From Serinus canaria (lineage: Eukaryota > Chordata > Aves > Passeriformes > Fringillidae): a stretch of 64,000 nt of DNA. Shown here one piece after another: positions 26,126-38,290 of the stretch. How positions within the stretch are numbered: the first letter of the stretch is position 1; every line of letters starts with the position of its first letter. The stretch is from positions 10,157,219-10,221,218 of the forward strand of contig NC_066323.1 in assembly GCF_022539315.1 (NCBI RefSeq). Reading direction: 5' to 3'. The notes beneath the pieces are model-generated. The model was not told where the DNA came from. It saw only the letters and a program-made list of their open reading frames with translations, and did not search any database. Made by a program: the position numbers and the translations under genes.

Positions 26126-26167
26126 GTGGTGGTATAGGCAAAAATCTGTGGTGGTATAGGCAAAAAC
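26126..26167. repeat. 22-bp tandem duplication
   Basis: A 22-base unit beginning GTGGTGGTATAGGCAAAAA occurs twice head to tail (26126-26147 and 26148-26167, the second copy lacking its last two bases). The near identity indicates a recent local slippage event. Confidence 0.9.
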
Positions 26168-27880
26168 CATGTGAGAGTAATGAGATAACAAGCAGTTAGA
26201 ACATGGCATCATGTGCAATATGAGCTCCTCTTCCCCCTTCCCCCTCTTCCTTCAGATTCACAATATTTCAGATTTTTTACACAGCAGAAGACAGTAAGTG
26301 AGGAGGTTTCAGAACAGAGTATAGCAGCTGATGTAACCTTTCAGCTGCTGAAGTGTTTCTGTGTAATGCACTCACTAACTGGCATTTTCAGCAGGGAAGC
26401 CTCTGCGGGCACTTCTGTACATGCCCCCAAGGTAAGACCACTGTGGCAGCCGGGCTGGGCTGAAGGAAGGTCACAGCATGGCCAAGGTTATGAACCTCTT
26501 TCATGCAAAAATAGAGGACTCCGGTCTCCCAGGCTTGCTGCCAACATATTGCCTTCTAGTTTTACTGAAATGATCTTGAAAAAGGATCTAAAAAGGGCTG
26601 AAGGGGCAAAAGAAGAATGTTGCAATGACATAGTTTCTCATCTTCATGCAGTTTAGTGCTAATTTTGTCCTTTGTCTTTAAGCTGCCTTTTAAATGCTGC
26701 TTGTGGAAAGCAAATGGGTCACGTTGTTCTGTGTTTCTACTGTAATACGCTGCCTGCTATTTTTCTCTTAGATTATTTGTGTAATCTTTTTTGTGCAATC
26801 TGTTTGTTCTTAAGTCTTGCAAACTTTGCCTTTTGCTACTTCTTTCCCAATAAGCAGTGCAACTTGTTCTGTGTTCACTCATGGGTATTCTGCACACAAC
26901 CGACTGGGTTATTTGAGACAGTGTGAAAATATTAAAATAGGGAACATGTGTGGGCACTTAATTGTGGTGAGCCCAACCACAAATACCTTCGCCGTTGGTA
27001 ACTGGCACAGAGGAAAAGCAGACCTTTGTTTTGTTTTTATCAGACATAATGATAGATACATTGTTTTTAGTGGGGTTTTTCTGGTTTTCTAAGGAAATAA
27101 GGCTTGTGCAATCACATTGCCTGTGTGCATGTGCCTGTCTGCTTGTCAGTTCCTCCTTCACCAGCACTTGAAACTAATAGCCATTTTCAACTACATTTGA
27201 GTGAGTTGCCGGAGCTGGGAGAAGAGACGGGTTTTTGCAGAAGCCTTGTGAGTTCCCAGATTGCACCGAGGACTGCCGAAGGTGCAGTCTCCAGTGACTG
27301 CATTGCTGCAAACCAGATCGGTTGGGTATTTGCCCATGTGCCTTTAAGTGGATCCAGCCACCCAACTGTTAGCTCCCAAATTTGAATATTTTGGCTTATT
27401 TGTTTTTACTTTTTGGGTGAGTGAGTCAGTTGGGAGAGTTGCTAGGCACAGAGCTTGTGTTTTGATTCTCACTGGAGTGGCCATGTCTCATGAAAAACAT
27501 GGTTTGCTCAAGGCCACAGTGTTATAATTTGCATATAAACTTATAAAAAAGGAAGCTTTCTTTAAGCTTTCCTGTGTGAGAGTTTATAGGAGTATTTCTT
27601 TTTGTGTACTTAATAGCAGAAACTGGGCTTCTCATAAATGTAGACAGGTTAAGTCTGTTGCTGCCTCAGTGGGAATCTTCTGTGGAAAAACCCAGAAAGA
27701 GGAAGGAAAGCCTCAGGAAACGAACTTAAAGGGGAGAAGTTGGCCAAGACTCATGTTGTGCTACTCTTTGGTTTGTATCTGACCACCAGTAGTGTAGTTG
27801 GGGAATGCCTCAGAGCCGTGGGGGAAGGTAGCCTCAGGGCACCTTTAGGAGGCAGAGAAGATGTCTTTATGCCCTTTGCT

Positions 27881-28003
27881 CAAAGAGGGGACAGAGATAC
27901 AAAGGCACTGAGTGACTTGTCAGAGATTACAGGAGTATGTATTTGAGTTAGGAAACAGACCCAGGTCTCCTGCCACAAGTGCGGCCAGAAGTATGGTCTC
28001 CAT
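27881..28003 (-). repeat. MIR-like SINE fragment
   Basis: The plus strand follows the MIR reverse complement: 'gaggggacagagatacaaag' for 'gaggaaactgaggcacagag', 'ctgagtgacttgtcagagat' for 'taagtgacttgcccaaggt', then 'acccaggtctcctgccaca'. The order and spacing fit, but the middle is degenerate. Confidence 0.6.
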
Positions 28004-30445
28004 GTAGACAGCTTCTTCAGCAAATGAAGAGATGCTTTGGTCAAAGAGGAAGATAAATGCTGAAGCACACCAGAGCTGGCTAAATTATAAATGTGAGAAG
28101 AGAAGGAGGGGTTGAAAAGATTCCCACATGTTCTGCTCAGATGTTAACAAAGAAAGCTGAGAAGTGTTTGCATAGACACTACATTATTCTATGTCCAAAT
28201 GCCTCATAAAAATAATACCGGATGATCACAGAATGGCACACTAGGGAAAATAAATTCTTCAGCGGAATATTCCCTCTGGAAAAACACTGTGTAAAGTAAT
28301 ACACTAATGGCTTTCAATTTCATGTTTTATATATAGAGATATTAACTGCTCCCCAGACGTCTCTTCATATTACAGCCCAGCTACACGAGATGTTTGGAGT
28401 AGGCCCTGGAGCAGCTCTGTGCTGTCCACACCAGGGCTCAGCAGGGCTCTCCTGTGCTACACAGGAGGTGTCTTCTGCCTCCTTCTCAGTGCAGTGCTCG
28501 CTCCTGTGGTTCTCTGCAGTGGGTTTGGGGTTTTTTCTTCCTCGCCCTCGTGGTTTTTTCCATTCTTCCCCCACACTCTGTAGCCTCACTACCATGCTGG
28601 GAAACCTGAATTCCTTTTCTGCTAATAAAAAAGGAGTCCTCTCTAGAAGAGTTACAGTGGAGTGATTAAAGTACAACAGTGACAATCAAAACCCTAATAA
28701 CATATGCTAAGGAAAGTTAGGTTTAAATACACCATTATTAATTCCATTTGGGGGATTTCCAAACTTGTCTGGATTCATCTGGTGAGTTCTCTGTCCACAT
28801 TGCTCAGGCTAGGAGCTGTTTGAGTCAGGAACTGTCTGTCCTGTATAAAGCCAACTACAGTTATGCCATTGTAGCAAATCGTAATGATCTGGGTTCTTTT
28901 CCAAGCTTTCCTAATATATCTCAAATGTGTATATATATCATCCTGCCACATCCTGAGGGATCCAAAAGTAGCTTACATGCTTTGTTCCCTGAATGTAGCT
29001 TGCTGGAGTGTGGGACAGGCAGGAAAGAAGTCATGAGTGTGGGGACATTGTTAGTTCACAGTGAAGGGCAGCAGTCCTGCTCTTGAGATGACAAGACAGG
29101 TCTAACTTGCAGAAGATGTGCAGTATTGGCATGAAAAGGCCAATAAACAGACAGTGATATGAGAGAGCATTATATCACTACTGTATTATGTAATTATTAT
29201 CAGGTGCATATTATTTCTATATGCCTTTATGAATAAATCTGTATTGAACTCAGTCTGCTTTCCTGTTTGTACCTCAGCTCTTGCTTCCCTTCCCTGCTCA
29301 CTGACCACACCACTCTGCCCATGAAGCCTTCAAGAAGTGCAGAGTCCCAAGGCTGGGGTCACCAGAGTTATTCTTAAACTGGAGGATACCATTTTGAGAG
29401 GGGCAATGGCCCAGCTCATAGTTGCTCTGTTACCTTTGTTGGGGTTTTCCTGTGTAGTGTGGCCGGCCTTGTCCTTAATGCCTTCCAGTGTAAGGACATC
29501 AGAACTTCAGGGGCTATCTCCATTTTCTAGAACCCAAATGGCAGAGAAAAATAGCAAAGGTGTGCCTTCTACCCACTTCTTCCATCACCTCTGCACCACA
29601 GTCTTCCCTAGGGAAATGTTTTTCCCATGAGCTGAGAAAATCTTGTCTTCACTTTGAAACTATCTGCCACATAGCATCTTTAGCAACAATCTGAGCAAGG
29701 CAGCAAGCCTTTTGTACGTGCATGTCTACAGACTTTTTGTTATGCATTTGTGTCTGACATTAAGGACCTTTTTCAGAAACAGACAGAGCTCTTAAGGCTT
29801 GTCTGTACTTAGAGTCTTTACCAGCAGTTTCTGATACACCTTTCTTGAAGGATGGTAAGAATAAAATATCCACACATCAGTTTCTTTAGGAATAGTTTCT
29901 GTGCTTTAAATAGACAGAATATCTTAATCTGTATTAATCTTTGAACAGAAAAAAAAGTAATTGGCTCCATTGAGAGATTTGTTTTAAGCTAGATAAGCAA
30001 AAACTTCTCTTTAAATTGTGCTGCCATCAGGCAGCTTTATGAGGCCTCCTATGACAAAATCCTTTCATGTGGAAGCAAGGCTTAAGACACTGGTTTATCC
30101 CATCTAACTGAGGAGCTGAGGATGACTATGTAGCTGGGTTAGATGATAGCTGAGTGGTTTGTATCTGAAGCTCAAGATCCTTGCAATGACTGCTGGCTTG
30201 CAGCACTACAACTGACATGAGTGCTGTCTTGGGAGCCAGTGTCAATCCTTTCTAGATCTTTGCATATGGACCGGCACCAGAGTGCCTGCCAGTGGCACTG
30301 GATCTTTGCCAGCAGTAGCACAAATTGTTTTACTGTGGACTGAGCTGCCACATCCCCCTCACCAGCCATGGCTGAGTGGAGGGACCTCCTGTGCAGCTGG
30401 GACACGGGGCTTGCTTTGACTCCTGTCCTTTCCCTCTGGTGACAG

Positions 30446-30615
30446 GACGCTGTGCCCGCTGTGGGGAGAATGTTGTCGGAGAGGGCACCGGTTGCACAGC
30501 CATGGACCAGGTGTTCCACGTGAAGTGTTTCACCTGCATAAAATGCAACAGCAAGCTGAGGGGACAGCCTTTCTACGCCGTGGAGAAGAAAGCCTACTGT
30601 GAACCCTGCTACATT
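30446..30615 (+). CDS. LPP: LPP exon B: first LIM domain (internal exon)
   Basis: This exon of 170 bases completes the split Gly codon and adds 56 codons, GRCARCGENVVGEGTGCTAM onward to AYCEPCYI. It contains a whole LIM domain. Counting the shared Gly as 1, the eight zinc ligands are C3, C6, H25 and C28 for the first site, and C31, C34, C52 and C55 for the second, with C-x2-C, x18, H-x2-C, x2, C-x2-C, x17, C-x2-C spacing. No ligand is missing. LIM domains bind protein partners; in LPP they direct the scaffold to focal adhesions. The acceptor is CTGGTGACAG|GA at 30445 and the donor is ATT|GTGAGT at 30616, leaving phase 0 for the LIM2 exon. RCARCGENVVGEGTGCTAMD and GQPFYAVEKKAYCEPCYI are diagnostic for LPP among zyxin relatives. 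The frame continues open past the donor to 30708, but that extension is intronic. Confidence 0.95.
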
Positions 30616-32915
30616 GTGAGTACCCATTCTTCTTTGTGCCCTGATTTTAATGCACAGACATGGGAAACGTTTATTTCTTTAATTGCTGTGGAGTTGCCTT
30701 ACAGTTAAAATCTGACAGCCCTGTGGCAGTACCATGAGCAACAGGTTTTTTTATGGTCTTCAGAAGAATTCTGGTCTTTTCAGCTTACTGGGTGAATTAC
30801 ATTTCCTGGTCTGACTTCCCTCTGAAATGAAGTGGACACAGCAGGAGAAAGAGCTGGGTTTTGTGATTGTTTCATCTCTGTAAGGAGCAGACTATGCAGT
30901 CATTTTTTATCAGTAGTGTGGTTCTCAGCTTTCTATGTTGAGAAATCTGATACCAAAATGGTTACAGACTGTGTGCCCAATAAGATTAAGGAGGTGAGAT
31001 GCAAGAAAGCACTAAAATTTCTGAAATCAAGACTTTTGCCTTGCTTGATGGAAGACTTTCTACTGAACTAAGGGCCTTTGGATTAGATGTCTTTTGAAGC
31101 TTACATTACCCTAAAATTTCATTTCATGCCTCCAACAAGGTCTTAAAGCAAACAATTAACAGTTGCTCTGAGGAGCTGCACATTTTAAGAGACTCCCATA
31201 ACAAGTAGCTGGAACCAGTTGCACAGGTGCAAATTAAAGAAACGTCCCTTAATATGCCTGAGGCTTTACTTTGGTCTGACCTTAGCATCCAGTATATAAG
31301 GATTATCCTTGTAACTAAGAGTAAGAAAAGCGCTGGAAGATTCTTAAAACACTTACAGATCTTTCTTTAAACTTCCAGTTTTGAGTTCTTACAAACACTG
31401 GATAATTGGATTTACACTTCTGAAAGTAAAAATTGATGTTTTTCATGACATTTCTGTCATTCCAGTGATAATTAAAACAGTAATACCAAAATATTTCTAA
31501 AAATGCTACCAATATTTCATTTTTCTCTCTATTTCTACAGAGCCTTCACAGTGAGATTGTTACAGAAGTACTGAATATAAAAACAGAGGATTGTGTCTTA
31601 CTTACAATGGCAGTGATAGATGGGCCTTGTGAAATTGATTTTAAAAGCTAAATGGTCTTTTGGTGGCTTATGTACCTTTTAAATAATTTCTATTTTTGTT
31701 TGCACTAAAACGATTGTGCCATAAAAAATTTAAGTTTCATTTTGTGGCAAGTTTATCCACGTGCAAAGCACTGAAGACTTTAGGAAGGTGCATTCATAAT
31801 ATAATTGGAGCAACTTTATGTAACTAGAATTAAACATTTCATTGACTTCAGGCTGGAATTGACTTCATCTGCTTGCAGATTGATACTTTCTTTTCTTCTT
31901 TTTTAAATCAAGCACGCATTCTACACCACTCATCTGCTTTAGTTTGGGAAAACATCTGCATTAGCCACTGTAGTAATAGTTGAAGATTATTTAATCTCAT
32001 TACTTATACACTTCATTAGCCTGAGTGAATTGTTGGCAAGGGTTCAGTAAACTTCCTACATTAGGAGATAAAAGGATAAAAAAGGAAAAGGAGAAGGATT
32101 CTGTTCCTCATTTTCTTTCAAATTTATCTTCTGTCTATTTAAGGGATAAAGGAACGATAATTGCCTGGTTGCATCTGCGTTTGTATGTTCTGTGATAGGG
32201 CTTTGCAGCTCTGACTACAGAGGAAAGAGTAAACGTTTAATAGCTTCCTTTTATATAACCAGAAGGGGCCTTTAAATGTTTATCCATGCAGTCCACAAAA
32301 ATATGGTTATGGAGTTAGCCCAAAACACGTCTGGATCCATCTGCTGCTGCACATGCAGGGGAAAGGATGGCAGTGCTGGTGGGGCTACATATATGTAGCT
32401 GGGCAGCTGGAACTGTGAGTGAAAAATTGGGAGCAGGGAGCTGGCAGTCTGATGCAGTAAAGAAAAAAACCCCAAAAACTCAAGCACATATTAAACTCTT
32501 AAATGTGCAAGAAACAAGTGTTGGGAGCCCATATCTCAGTGTCTTTCAGAAAGCTCAGGACTCTGCTGTGTTGAAAGTCAGATCTACTAGGGATCTAGGC
32601 TTCTGCCATCCTCTGGCTTTAGGCCTGAGAAATTTGTGTCCTAGAGCATATGTCTCATTGATTTTTCAGTGGAATGTAGCCTGCATTGGCTTCAGTAGGA
32701 TAATGAATGCCTGAGTACACTGAGGCTTTGAGCTAGGCTTGCAAGTTGTTCTTGCAGATGAATGAGACCCTTAAATTGATGAGGCACAGTCTGACTGCTT
32801 TTGTCTTTAGATGCCTTTAGATGTGTGCTGCAGTTATCCTGAACTCTGAGAGTTAATGACCTGCTTAAAATCTAGCCTGTCTAGCCACATTCTATTGAAT
32901 TGTGCCCTCTGATTA

Positions 32916-33007
32916 TTTTTGTTTTGGTTTGGGTTTTTTCCCCCTTTCTTTTTGGTCAGTTTGCTGATTGGTTTTGTGGGGTTTTTTTGGTGTTTGGTTT
33001 TTGAAGG
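32916..33007. repeat. T/G-rich low-complexity tract
   Basis: About 90 bases consist mostly of T and G in runs such as GTTTTGGTTTGGG and GGGGTTTTTTTGG, with a short C/T interruption. It is low-complexity sequence with no other signal. Confidence 0.75.
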
Positions 33008-33141
33008 TGTGTGGGATATTTTTTGTTTCCCAAAGTCCCTGTATCAGAAAATAGCTTGGGTACTAGGAATCCTAGATCTGTAGAAAGTCAGTGGGACTGA
33101 AGTACCTTGACTCAGATTCCTCTGGAGCTGAATTCCCATGG

Positions 33142-33225
33142 AAGGTGAAGCAGATGTGACTGGCCTAAAACGGCGCAGCTAATTCATGGCAGTGGCCAGC
33201 TGAGAAAACAGGGTTCTCAGATGGT
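33142..33225 (-). repeat. Possible MIR-like remnant
   Basis: The blocks 'gtgactggcctaaa', 'gcagctaattcatggcagtg' and 'aaacagggttctcaga' follow the MIR reverse complement ('gtgacttgcccaag', 'acagctaattagtggcagag', 'gaacccaggtctc'). The match is weak and needs a profile search. Confidence 0.35.
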
Positions 33226-36200
33226 GTAAGTGTGAGTAATTCAGTGAAACTTGTTTCTGGTCTACCTAATTCACACTGATTTCTAGCACACATCCCTATT
33301 TTCCCAAGTCGAAAACTCTTGCCTTCTTATGCAAGTCACAGAGGCTTAATTTATATAAAGAAAATAAACAAATACTTGCCTAGTAACACTGGCCTAGTTG
33401 TGATGCATAAATTCTTGAAACCTTTGATTATATTTTAATAATTCACTGGTGTGACTTGTGGCCTTATGCACAAAAAACTATGCACAAAAATAAAACTAAA
33501 TGTTTTTAAACAATTAGAATTGGCTAATCTTCTCAGTTTGTTGTGTGACTCTTCTTAGCTGTGGTGTAGTGAAGCCATAATTAAGATTTCTGTGAAGAGC
33601 TGTATTTAATTACTGGTTAGTCAGTACCAAGCCTAAATAGCCTGCAGAAGGGGTTTTCTTTGTTGTTTTTGTTTCTGGTTTTATTTATCAGTGATCCAAT
33701 TAAGATGAAATTCCCCAAAAGTCTGAATTAATATCTAAGGAAATCAATCACCTGTTTGAAAAGAAATACTTTTCTTAATGGGAATTTGAGTACCAGAGTT
33801 AATTTCTTTCACACAAAAATCCTCCCACCCAAAAGCCCATCACTATCATTTCCTGTTGCATCTTCTGAGTGCAGCGAGTTCTGTTGCCAATGTGTTTGCT
33901 GGTTTTGCTCCGCATCCAAGGATTCTTTCATTATTGATGTTATTTCTAAAAGAGTACCAGTCTTCTCCATTAAGACTCTTCTGCTGAACTAAAAGCAACT
34001 GTAAAAACTAAAGTGTTAATAGGAGACAGATGTTTCCCAGTCATGATGACAGTCAAGTTAACATTTGAAATACCATGATAGAGTTTCCAGTGTAACCAGT
34101 GCACTGCTGTGCACGTGATGAGCACCATGTCTGCAGTATGTTATCAGTATATTCACCCCCTCCCTTACGGGGCAAATTACTGACAAAAGGACATTTGGTT
34201 GGCTCCCTCTAAGTAGTTGAAGAGATTTTAACACTGGACTGAGAGCAGGGAAAAGGCTAAGCGTAATATCAGTGGAACTGTTGTTATAAAAGACTGAAGA
34301 GCAAGATGCTGAGCAGTGCCAGCTGTCTGCTGTCCAAATACGGTGTTATCATAAGGACTGAGCACAAGGTTAACCAGACACACCAGTCTGGCAAGAGTGA
34401 TGCTGCTGTTTTGTGAATGGGGTGTTCTTTGATGTCCAAATAATTTTCTCCAGGATGTGGAAATTTTCTTCCATTCTTGCTCCCCTCTCCTGACAGTCTG
34501 GCAGTTGGCAGCTGGAGATGTGCACTCTGAGGCGAGGGCTGGGAGGGGCTGAGCTCCTGCAGTTAATGCAGAATGCAGCAAGATCTTGCTGATGCTCCTG
34601 GCCTCTCAGGATTTCTTCTGTTGTGTCCCAGTCAGGAGACTGGGAGAGGACCATGGTGGCACTGGGAAGGGTACAAGAAAGCAGAAATGCCAGAGTCAGA
34701 TGAAAGACTTCAGAGAAGTGGTGGGCTAGAAATGGTGAAGGATTGATTGAAGGAGGAGAAGAAAGAAACTCGCATTTCTGTCAAGGTACATCAGGGCAGA
34801 TGGTGGGTATGCTCTACAGAGCCCTGTGGAGACCCAGGGATTGAGGTTTCCTATTTCTGTTGAGAACTGTGAGATATTGAGGACAATATCTTAAACCCAT
34901 CCCCAAAGATCACTTACAAGGATTTTTTGCAGGTGAAGTTCATCTTTCCATAGTATTGAAGCTGTGGAAGTGCTTGAAGGAAGAAGAATTATGCATGGGA
35001 GTCTTGCCATGGTTATTTCTGGTTCCCGGCTTTGAACTTGGGATCATAGTGCTCCACCTTTTTTTCTTCTTTCCCCCTGCCCCCCAGTTACTTGTTTTGT
35101 GAGCAGAAAAAGGTATATCTTAGAGGGTTTTTTTTCTTAAAATCTTCTAACTTTCTGGTCTATCAGTGGCTGTAGCTCAGTAGGAGAAGATAGTTCAGAA
35201 CAGACCACAAGAGAAATGCTTTTAAGAAATGGTACAATGAGAGTCACTGGTGCCATGGAGCATCCTGGGAAAGCTTAAATTTGCTAATCATTCTAAAATG
35301 TCAGTGTTAACTCAATTTGTGCTCATTGAAATCTCTGGTGAGACTGTATTGGCTTCAGTGTGACTGGTATTGTAAACCTCGCCCTGTGTGCACGTGAGTG
35401 TGGTTGGTTGAAAGCTGTGCAAGAGCAGCTTCCGCAGCACATAGGGTTTTAAAGTGTAAGGTTGTTCCCTGCAGTAAAACTACATCTATTTTTAAAAATA
35501 ATTCTGCAATTTGTAAGCAGGGATTACAGCACTAATTTAGCAACTATGTAACAATTTAAATTGGACCAGAAAAGAGAAACTATAATTTAAAGATTTTTTT
35601 TTTTATGATACAAGTTTTCTTCTTTTTAAAGTAAAAAGCCCTTTATTCTTGTTTTTGTCAAGCAACGTATTGAATTTGAGAGTAATTTATGGAAAGTGCT
35701 GCCAGCATGGTATTGCAAGTGCTCCACAATTTGAATTTAAACTGCTCAATGGGATCATTAAGACTATTATGCCTGCTTTCCAAAGAGTTTGAATTCAAAA
35801 TGACAACTGGAACAAAAATATAAAATAAACTAAAGAGAAGTCACGCACTCTTTGCGTGGTGGAATTTTTCTGCCCTCGAAATATTTCATTGAGATCAATG
35901 CTGCTCTTCAATCCTCTCCTAGAAAAAGGCTGGTGTTGCTAGTTTTAGTTCAGGGCTCCTGTGTGAGTCATCGGCAGCAGGGAGCTGAACCTGTGACCCG
36001 TGGATCGAAAAGCATTAACGCTCAGCTCCTGTGGCACAGAGATGGAGCTGGGCTGTGCCAGGCAGCAGCAGGCTCAGCCCTGGGTATTTCTTACCCTGAA
36101 CAGAAGTGGTCCATGGGCATAGCAGCCACAAAACAGGTCCAGAGTTTTGGCTTGCTCACAGGTGTGTTTTATTATTAAACACTGATTATTAGTGTTGATA

Positions 36201-38167
36201 ATTTTGCTAGTCTGTACCCGGTTGGTAATTCCATGGAAAAAGACATAATGTCAAGGGAAATCTGTTACATCTAATAAACTGATCATTTGTAAAAGGGGAA
36301 AATTAGTAAATCCCTTAAGAGTGTAACAGCTCTTTCTATTGATACCACCCAGCAACAGCTGATATAAAAAATAGAGACAGAGGGTGAAGTAGGAGTAGTG
36401 GCCATAAGCTTAACTCTACTACTTTGACTGGTAAATGTTCTTGTGCAATCAGGGCACAGATAGAGGAGGACGGGGTGCTATTACATAAGCTGCACCTGGA
36501 GCTTCCAGGAGTCCAGGTCTAGGAGGAACAAAAACGTGTGAGAGAATATGTCGATGAAGCAGCTTCTGTCAGAACTGGGACAGCTGAACTTAGCTGACCC
36601 TCTGGAAGACTGCATCTGTTTTTTCAGTGGCCTACCAGCTGTTACAGGGGATGGGTCATGCCTCTTATTTTGTCACAAGGCAAGGGAAAAGGTTCCTTTG
36701 CAGGGGTGGATGGGTGGAGGAGTCAGCAGAGGTCAATAACCTCCTTTCTAAAGTGGAATTGTAAAGAAAGGGGAGAAAGTGTACCATGAGATGATGAGGT
36801 AATGCTTTACAGAGACACTTCTGTAGAGACCCAGAGGCTTATATTAAAGAAGACAGGGCCAATTCATCTTGCTGTCCAACAAGGACAGGACAAGAAGCTT
36901 GCAAATCAAGCCTGTAAGAAGGAAAAATCATAGTGTTCTTGGAAGACATGAGAGTGAGCCCTGCCAAGAATTGCATTGGGCTCACCTTGGTGATGGATTC
37001 TGAGACCAATATACTTGGTGTAATTGACTTTCCAGAAAGCTGACTAGAGTGTTGCTTTAGAGGAAGACCAGCTATGGATTGTGGAGGTAAAGCAACTTGA
37101 TGGTACCAATGAGAACAGTGTCACAAGGGGGATATTTTTGGTAAAGTACCATAGTGCTGGTCAGCGTTTTAATAGCTACGTTTGTGTTGGAAGATCAGTC
37201 ATGAAGTGCTGATGAACTATTCACTGATGTCTTGGTGGTGCAAAGTTTTGTTAGGTATGGATCACTTTTCATTCCTTTTCATGGCCCCTGTTTTAAAATG
37301 TGTCCATATTAAGTGACGAATCCTCCTCTACTTGAGATTTTTGTGATGACTTGCTAGAATCCAGATCTTTCCTCCTGTGTGTGTTGGCAGCCATAACAAC
37401 TTGAACTGTAGTCTTGTCTCTGCCTTGTGCTTTTATAATTAGAGGCATTTTTCATATTTCGATTATATGAACTAAGCATTGATTTGACATGTATAATCTA
37501 GAAAAACTATACCATGGGAAATGAAGAGTTCTAAGTGACTGAAAAGATGATACTGTGAAGGACCAGCTGCTGCCATTCTGTGAATTTCTTGCCTCACAGG
37601 GTGAATTCCACTGACCAACTGTATATTCTTTGGAAGAAAATAGTCTCCCTCTCTGCAGGACTAATGGGATTTTATGGTTCCTGGCTATAGATCCACTTAG
37701 GGATCATGCTACAGTAGAGGGGATGGCGAAGTCATTTAGCAATGGATTTTAGCTGTGTGTTGGTGTTGAGCTTTCCCTATGGAATGTATCCCAAAGCTTG
37801 CTGCCTTTGCAAGTTAGCAGAAATGGCTTATAAGGAAAGAATAACATCTTTGTAGTATCTTCCTCATTTGCAGTCATGTGTAGATGGCTATTGGCAAGTT
37901 ACATCCAGTGTTTACAGTGTTCATCTCTTTTCTTTCATCTGTTTTTCACCACCTCCTCAGTGAACTACTTGCTGCTTTCACCCTCTGCTACCCGAGCAGC
38001 ATCTGGAGATACCACTGTAACAAACTCTCACTGTGGTGTGTCAATGAATGAAAGGCTTTGTCTCTGAAAAACTTGGTAAACTGTAAGTCTATGGAAAAGG
38101 CAGCAGTGTTGTGTCCATATTGCAGAGGGAGATCTGACCCTAAGAAGTTTAAATGCAGTTTGTTTAG

Positions 38168-38290
38168 ATCATGGATCTCCACTGTTGGAAGCCTTCAAGG
38201 ACAGGCAGGACAAACATCTCTTAGGAATGGTTAAGGTCTAGGCATGGGCAGACCTAGGAATGTTTTTCTAGCCTTACTTGTTCCAGTTCT
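38168..38290 (+). repeat. CR1 LINE 3'-end fragment
   Basis: The forward sequence shows 'atggatctccactgttggaa', then 'gccttcaaggacaggcagga', then 'caaacatctcttaggaatgg' and 'ttaaggtctagg'. This matches the CR1 order 'tctccatcactggaggttttcaagaccaggctggacaaacacctgtcagggatggtctagg'. The terminal part is degraded. Confidence 0.7.

Larger units (their letters stand above)
4222..30445 (+). other. LPP: LPP intron between the pre-LIM exon and the LIM1 exon (26,224 bases)
   Basis: The intron begins GTGAGC and ends with a pyrimidine-rich tract and CTGGTGACAG. No additional exon with both splice sites and a recognisable protein was found. It contains the old CR1 at 5722, the solo LTR at 6565, MIR-like pieces at about 12750, 22985 and 27881, CR1 pieces at 22401 and 25551, the CpG-rich block at about 21600, and simple repeats. 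Large parts without entries (for example 7100-12700, 13000-21300 and 28100-30400) show no feature I can name. Overlapping open frames cluster at 20000-21030, where stop codons are sparse on both strands, but no protein family is recognisable there. Confidence 0.85.

Noticed and set aside
26213..26656. 147-codon open frame on the + strand
   Set aside because: Its composition is that of translated intron, with no domain or family resemblance.
30172..30627. 151-codon open frame on the - strand
   Set aside because: It is antisense to the LIM1 exon. The open frame reflects the coding strand's codon bias, and its reading matches no protein.
34810..36840. Two places sharing 'atgct-tacagag' and 'gagacccag' words (34819 and 36802)
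   Set aside because: The similarity does not extend on either side, so it is not a supported repeat pair.
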